From NCBI GenBank assembly GCA_019348335.1, contig JAHWJR010000058.1, positions 1 to 9,747 of the forward strand: a stretch of 9,747 nucleotides of DNA, in the 5' to 3' direction. This document shows positions 7,182 through 9,747 of the stretch, in pieces. The position numbers and the translations under genes are program-made. Each line of letters begins with the position of its first letter. Position 1 is the first letter of the stretch. Below the pieces are notes generated by a model, which saw nothing but the letters and a program-made list of their open reading frames with translations, searched no databases and had not been told where the DNA came from. Source of the DNA: Actinomycetota bacterium (GTDB lineage Bacteria > Actinomycetota > Acidimicrobiia > Acidimicrobiales > CADCSY01).

Positions 7182-8537
7182 TCAGCCTCCCAGTTGTTCG
7201 AGCACGGCGGGGAGGAGCTCCGGCAGGTCGCCCGCGACGAGGCCCCGGGGCCAGCCTAGAGCGGCGGCTCGGCCGTGGACGTGAGCGGCGGCGGCGGCGG
7301 CCACCGGCGGGTCGAGGCCGGCGGCGAGCAAGGCGCCCAAGACCCCCGAGAGCACGTCACCGGTGCCGGCGGTGGCCAGGCGGGCATCGCCGGTGGTGAC
7401 GAGCAGCGCCGGTCCCTCGGGCCCGGCCACCACGGTCGTCGAACCCTTCAACAGCACCACCCCCCCCGTGGCCGTCGCCAACTCCCGGGCGGCGCCCAAG
7501 CGGTCCGGCTGCGGCGGGTGGCCGCAGAGGCGCCGGTACTCCCCGTCGTGGGGCGTGAGCACGGTGGACGGCGGAAGCGCGGCGCGCTCCGCTTCGTCGA
7601 GAGCGGCCAGCCCGTCGCCGTCGACCACCACCGGCACCGTGCAACCCCGGACCAGCCGGCGCACCTCGCCGGCCACCTCCTCGCCCCGACCGAGCCCGGG
7701 CCCCACCACCACGGCGCGGAACCGGCCGGCGTCGGCCAGCACGTCCTCGGCCCACCCCGCCGCCGGCAGCGGCCGGCCCACCGCCTCGAGCGGGGCCACG
7801 TCACCGGGCGGGGCACCGGGAGTGCTGAGGCGCACGTAGCCGGCGCCGGCCCGCAGGGCGCCGCGGGCGGCGAGGGTGGCGGCGCCGCTCATCCCCGGGC
7901 TGCCGGCCACCACCCACACCGCCGACCTCCACTTGTGGGCCTCGCGGGGGCGCGACGGCAGCCAGCCGCCGACGTCGCCGTCAGTGACCAGCCCGGCCTT
8001 CGCCCTCCCGACGTCGAGCCCGATGTCGGCCACCACCACCTCGCCAGCCAGGTCAGGCCCCCGGCCCAGCAGCAGGCCCGGCTTGAGGGCGGCGAAGGTG
8101 ACGGTGCGCACGGCGGCGAGGACCTCCGGGGACGCCTCCCCGGTGCGCCCGTCGACCCCGCTCGGGATGTCGACGGCGAGCACGGGCGCCCCCCGCGGGT
8201 GGGGCGGGTGCCACCGGCCGCGGAAGCCGGTGCCGTAGGCGGCGTCGATCACCAGGTCGCACGGGGGGACCTCGGTGTGGCCGGCGGCGGCGTCGAGGAC
8301 GGTGACCCGTACGCCGGCCCGGTGCAGCCGCCGGGCGGCCTCCCGCCCGTCGGCACCGTTGTTGCCCTTGCCCGCCACCACCACGACCCGACGTCCGTAG
8401 GCGCCGCCCAGCAGCTGCACCGCGGCCCGGGCGACCACCCCGCCGGCGCGCCCCACCAGGACCTCGACGGGCTCCGGAGCGGCGGCGTCGACCGCGGCCA
8501 TCTCCTCGGGCGTCACGACGGGGATCACCATCTGCAT
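7182..8537 (-). CDS. nnr: Bifunctional NAD(P)HX epimerase / ADP-dependent dehydratase
   Basis: Metabolite-repair enzyme. The N-terminal half epimerises R- and S-NAD(P)HX, and the C-terminal half dehydrates S-NAD(P)HX back to NAD(P)H (ADP-dependent in bacteria). Product 451 residues. NnrE half (about 1-195): GKGNNGADG (56-64), Asp98 in IDAAYGTG, VDIPSGVDGRTG (122-133). NnrD half (about 200-451, ribokinase-like): AGSPGMSGAA (211-220), VGPGLG (278-283), VDGDGL (305-310), LTPHDGEY (327-334), KGSTTVVAGP (364-373), and the catalytic GTGDVLSG (391-398, Asp394). The stretch between GTGF and the VDIPSG strand is short and Pro/His-rich compared with typical NnrE. ATG at 8537 is the first start; a second ATG is codon 3. 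The ribosome-binding signal is weak. It is followed without a gap by the CBS gene. Confidence 0.96.
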   Translation of the reverse strand: MQMVIPVVTPEEMAAVDAAAPEPVEVLVGRAGGVVARAAVQLLGGAYGRRVVVVAGKGNNGADGREAARRLHRAGVRVTVLDAAAGHTEVPPCDLVIDAAYGTGFRGRWHPPHPRGAPVLAVDIPSGVDGRTGEASPEVLAAVRTVTFAALKPGLLLGRGPDLAGEVVVADIGLDVGRAKAGLVTDGDVGGWLPSRPREAHKWRSAVWVVAGSPGMSGAATLAARGALRAGAGYVRLSTPGAPPGDVAPLEAVGRPLPAAGWAEDVLADAGRFRAVVVGPGLGRGEEVAGEVRRLVRGCTVPVVVDGDGLAALDEAERAALPPSTVLTPHDGEYRRLCGHPPQPDRLGAARELATATGGVVLLKGSTTVVAGPEGPALLVTTGDARLATAGTGDVLSGVLGALLAAGLDPPVAAAAAAHVHGRAAALGWPRGLVAGDLPELLPAVLEQLGG

Positions 8538-8580
8538 TCTCGCGGCCCTGCCACCACGACGGCGGGTTAGCCTCTCGCCG
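8538..8580. promoter_or_regulatory. Divergent promoter gap between nnr and the amidase gene
   Basis: Only 43 nt separate the two divergent start codons, so any promoters must sit here or inside the coding sequences. On the plus strand TAGCCT (8568-8573) fits a loose TAnnnT -10 box and ends 7 nt before the amidase ATG. That places the start of transcription at or next to the A of the ATG, consistent with leaderless mRNA. No -35 box resembling TTGACA is visible, and no convincing minus-strand promoter for nnr was found. Confidence 0.4.
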
Positions 8581-9363
8581 ATGGCGGACCGGGACGGATC
8601 TCAGGCAGTGTCGCGCCGGCAGGTGCTCCGGCAGGGTCTGGCAGGTGCCGGCGCCTTGGCGGTGGCGCCGTTGGCCGGTGTCGTGGGCCCATTGGCGGTC
8701 GGCGGCGCTCCTCCCCCGATCATCACCCGGGCCCAGTGGGGCGCCGACGAGGCGCTGAGGGGCCACGGTCCCGACTTCGCGCCCATCCGCCGCGCCATCG
8801 TCCACCACACGGTCACCGCCACCAACGAGCCTGACCCGGCAGGCCGGGTGCGGGCCATCTACCACTACCACGTCGTGAACCGCCGGTGGTCCGACATCGC
8901 CTACAACTTCCTGGTCGACGGGGCCGGGCGGATCTACGAGGGCCGGTGGGCCCGCTCCTACGGCCCCGGCCAGGTCCACGACGGTGAGGACGGCGGCGGC
9001 CGTGGCGTGGTCGGCTCCCACGCCCGAGGCCACAACACCGGCAGCCTCGGCATCGCCGTGCTCGGCACCTACGACGGGCACACCGGTCCCACCGACGCCG
9101 CCCTCAACGCGGTGGCGGTGCTCGTGGCCTGGAAGCTCGGGCCCCGCGGCGTCGACCCCCGAGCCCCCGGCGCGTTCGTGGGACACCGCGACGTCACCTC
9201 CACCGGGTGTCCCGGCGACGGGGTCCACCAGCGGTTGCCCGAGCTGCGCGACCGGGCGGCGGCGCTCGCCGGGGGCGGTGCGACCGGCGGTGGAGGCCTG
9301 CTCGACCAGCTGCTCGGACTGGTCGTCGAGACGCCCCGCCTGCCCCTCCTGGGCGGCAGCTGA
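8581..9363 (+). CDS. Tat-exported N-acetylmuramoyl-L-alanine amidase / PGRP-like protein
   Basis: Predicted zinc amidase that cleaves the bond between muramic acid and the stem-peptide L-Ala in peptidoglycan, outside the membrane. The 260-residue product starts with a twin-arginine signal: SRRQVL (11-16), then a long Ala/Gly/Leu hydrophobic stretch (about 18-42), with cleavage likely near 43. The Amidase_2/PGRP domain (about 46-225) shows TRAQWGA (49-55), IVHHT with zinc ligand His75, DIAYNFLVD (105-113) with Tyr108, IYEGR (118-122), and HRDVTSTGCPG with His202 and Cys210. The His-x7-Cys spacing matches T7 lysozyme (His122/Cys130). The active site looks complete. A Gly-rich linker (231-239) and a short Leu-rich tail follow. 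It is the only plus-strand gene here. No Shine-Dalgarno precedes the ATG. Confidence 0.95.
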   Translation: MADRDGSQAVSRRQVLRQGLAGAGALAVAPLAGVVGPLAVGGAPPPIITRAQWGADEALRGHGPDFAPIRRAIVHHTVTATNEPDPAGRVRAIYHYHVVNRRWSDIAYNFLVDGAGRIYEGRWARSYGPGQVHDGEDGGGRGVVGSHARGHNTGSLGIAVLGTYDGHTGPTDAALNAVAVLVAWKLGPRGVDPRAPGAFVGHRDVTSTGCPGDGVHQRLPELRDRAAALAGGGATGGGGLLDQLLGLVVETPRLPLLGGS

Positions 9364-9378
9364 GCCCGGTACCGGGCT
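9363..9378. terminator. Palindrome between convergent genes, candidate bidirectional terminator
   Basis: A perfect 16-nt palindrome (AGCCCGGTACCGGGCT) fills the 15-nt gap between the stop codons of the amidase gene and acpS, starting on the last base of the amidase TGA. As RNA from either strand it could form a 6-bp GC-rich stem (AGCCCG/CGGGCU) with a GUAC loop. No T-run follows on either strand, so it is not a classic intrinsic terminator; U-less hairpins have been proposed in actinobacteria. The position is good, but function is inferred. Confidence 0.5.
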
Positions 9379-9744
9379 TCAGAGAGCGACGGCGATGGCC
9401 TGGGCCATCGCCGACGTGTGGGTGAGGGTCAACCGCCATTCGCTGACCCCCCGTTCGGCCGCCAGCGCCGCCGCACCTCCGTGCAGGCGCACCGACGGCG
9501 CCCCCGAGGCCGCCCGCACCACCTCGATGTCGCGGAGCGGGAACCGCCACAGACCCACCCCCATGGCCTTCATGACCGCCTCCTTGGCGGCGAAGCGGGC
9601 GGCCAGGCGCTCGGTCGGGTCCCGGCGTCGGGCGGCATAGGCCCGCTCGGCATCGCTGAAGAGACGTTCGGCGAGGCGGGGCGTGCGCCGGAGGGCGAGG
9701 CGGAACCGCTCGATCTCCACCAGGTCGGTCCCGATGCCGATCAC
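9379..9744 (-). CDS. acpS: Holo-[acyl-carrier-protein] synthase
   Basis: Transfers the 4'-phosphopantetheine arm of coenzyme A to a serine of acyl carrier protein, activating fatty-acid synthesis; acts as a cytosolic trimer with Mg2+. The 121-residue product is normal for the family. Conserved marks are IGIGTDLVEIER (2-13) with metal ligand Asp7, FSDAERAYA (29-37), the RFAAKEAVMKA helix (50-60) with metal ligand Glu55, and the C-terminal LTLTHT strand (106-110 region, His109). The start codon is GTG and only 3 nt of upstream sequence is in the window, so its ribosome-binding site cannot be assessed. Its stop codon lies 15 nt from that of the convergent amidase. acpS next to nnr/alr is common in actinobacteria; here the amidase intervenes. 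Confidence 0.97.
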   Translation of the reverse strand: MIGIGTDLVEIERFRLALRRTPRLAERLFSDAERAYAARRRDPTERLAARFAAKEAVMKAMGVGLWRFPLRDIEVVRAASGAPSVRLHGGAAALAAERGVSEWRLTLTHTSAMAQAIAVAL

Positions 9745-9747
9745 GCC

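Noticed and set aside
7275..8570. Plus-strand frame of 431 codons opposite nnr
   Set aside because: Shadow of nnr; no start signal and no recognisable motif.
8053..9228. Minus-strand frame of 391 codons spanning the amidase gene and part of nnr
   Set aside because: It is antisense to the clearly real amidase and out of frame with nnr; the translation is repetitive Gly/Arg/Val-rich.

Overview
The window is about 9.7 kb of very GC-rich bacterial chromosome (by eye about 70% G+C, with codon third positions almost all G or C). The block alr / tsaE / tsaB / rimI / tsaD / groES / groEL is the arrangement known from Actinomycetota; Mycobacterium tuberculosis has it as Rv3423c to Rv3417c. GroES and GroEL also read as actinobacterial. 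I infer a high-GC actinomycete, possibly of the Acidimicrobiia, but the class-level guess is weak. Nothing looks phage-, plasmid- or transposon-derived, and there are no RNA genes or CRISPR arrays.

Layout, read along the minus strand from the right edge: acpS (holo-ACP synthase, complete, GTG start 3 nt from the window end); then one plus-strand gene, a Tat-exported N-acetylmuramoyl-L-alanine amidase/PGRP-like protein (8581-9363), which converges on acpS and diverges from the next gene; then a tight minus-strand run of nnr (bifunctional NAD(P)HX epimerase/dehydratase), a two-CBS-domain protein, alr (alanine racemase), a family 4 uracil-DNA glycosylase, tsaE, tsaB, rimI and tsaD. Neighbours in this run abut, overlap or lie 2-3 nt apart, so it is probably one translationally coupled operon. 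After tsaD comes a clear regulatory island (2075-2130) with a sigma70-type promoter and a perfect CIRCE operator, followed by groES and groEL.

How the genes work together: TsaE, TsaB and TsaD are three of the four proteins of bacterial t6A37 tRNA modification (TsaC is not here). RimI acetylates ribosomal protein S18 N-termini and is commonly linked to tsaB/tsaD. Alr makes D-alanine for peptidoglycan, the amidase cuts peptidoglycan outside the membrane, AcpS activates acyl carrier protein, Nnr repairs damaged NAD(P)H, the glycosylase removes uracil from DNA, and GroES/GroEL form the heat-shock chaperonin under likely HrcA control. The content is housekeeping.

I found no previously undescribed system. 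The points worth a second look are local: the promoter/CIRCE overlap, the 16-nt palindrome between convergent stop codons, the inverted and possibly leaderless amidase gene, the glycosylase and CBS genes inside a conserved operon, a shortened loop in the NnrE half, and a slippage-prone 9-bp repeat encoding the GroEL tail.
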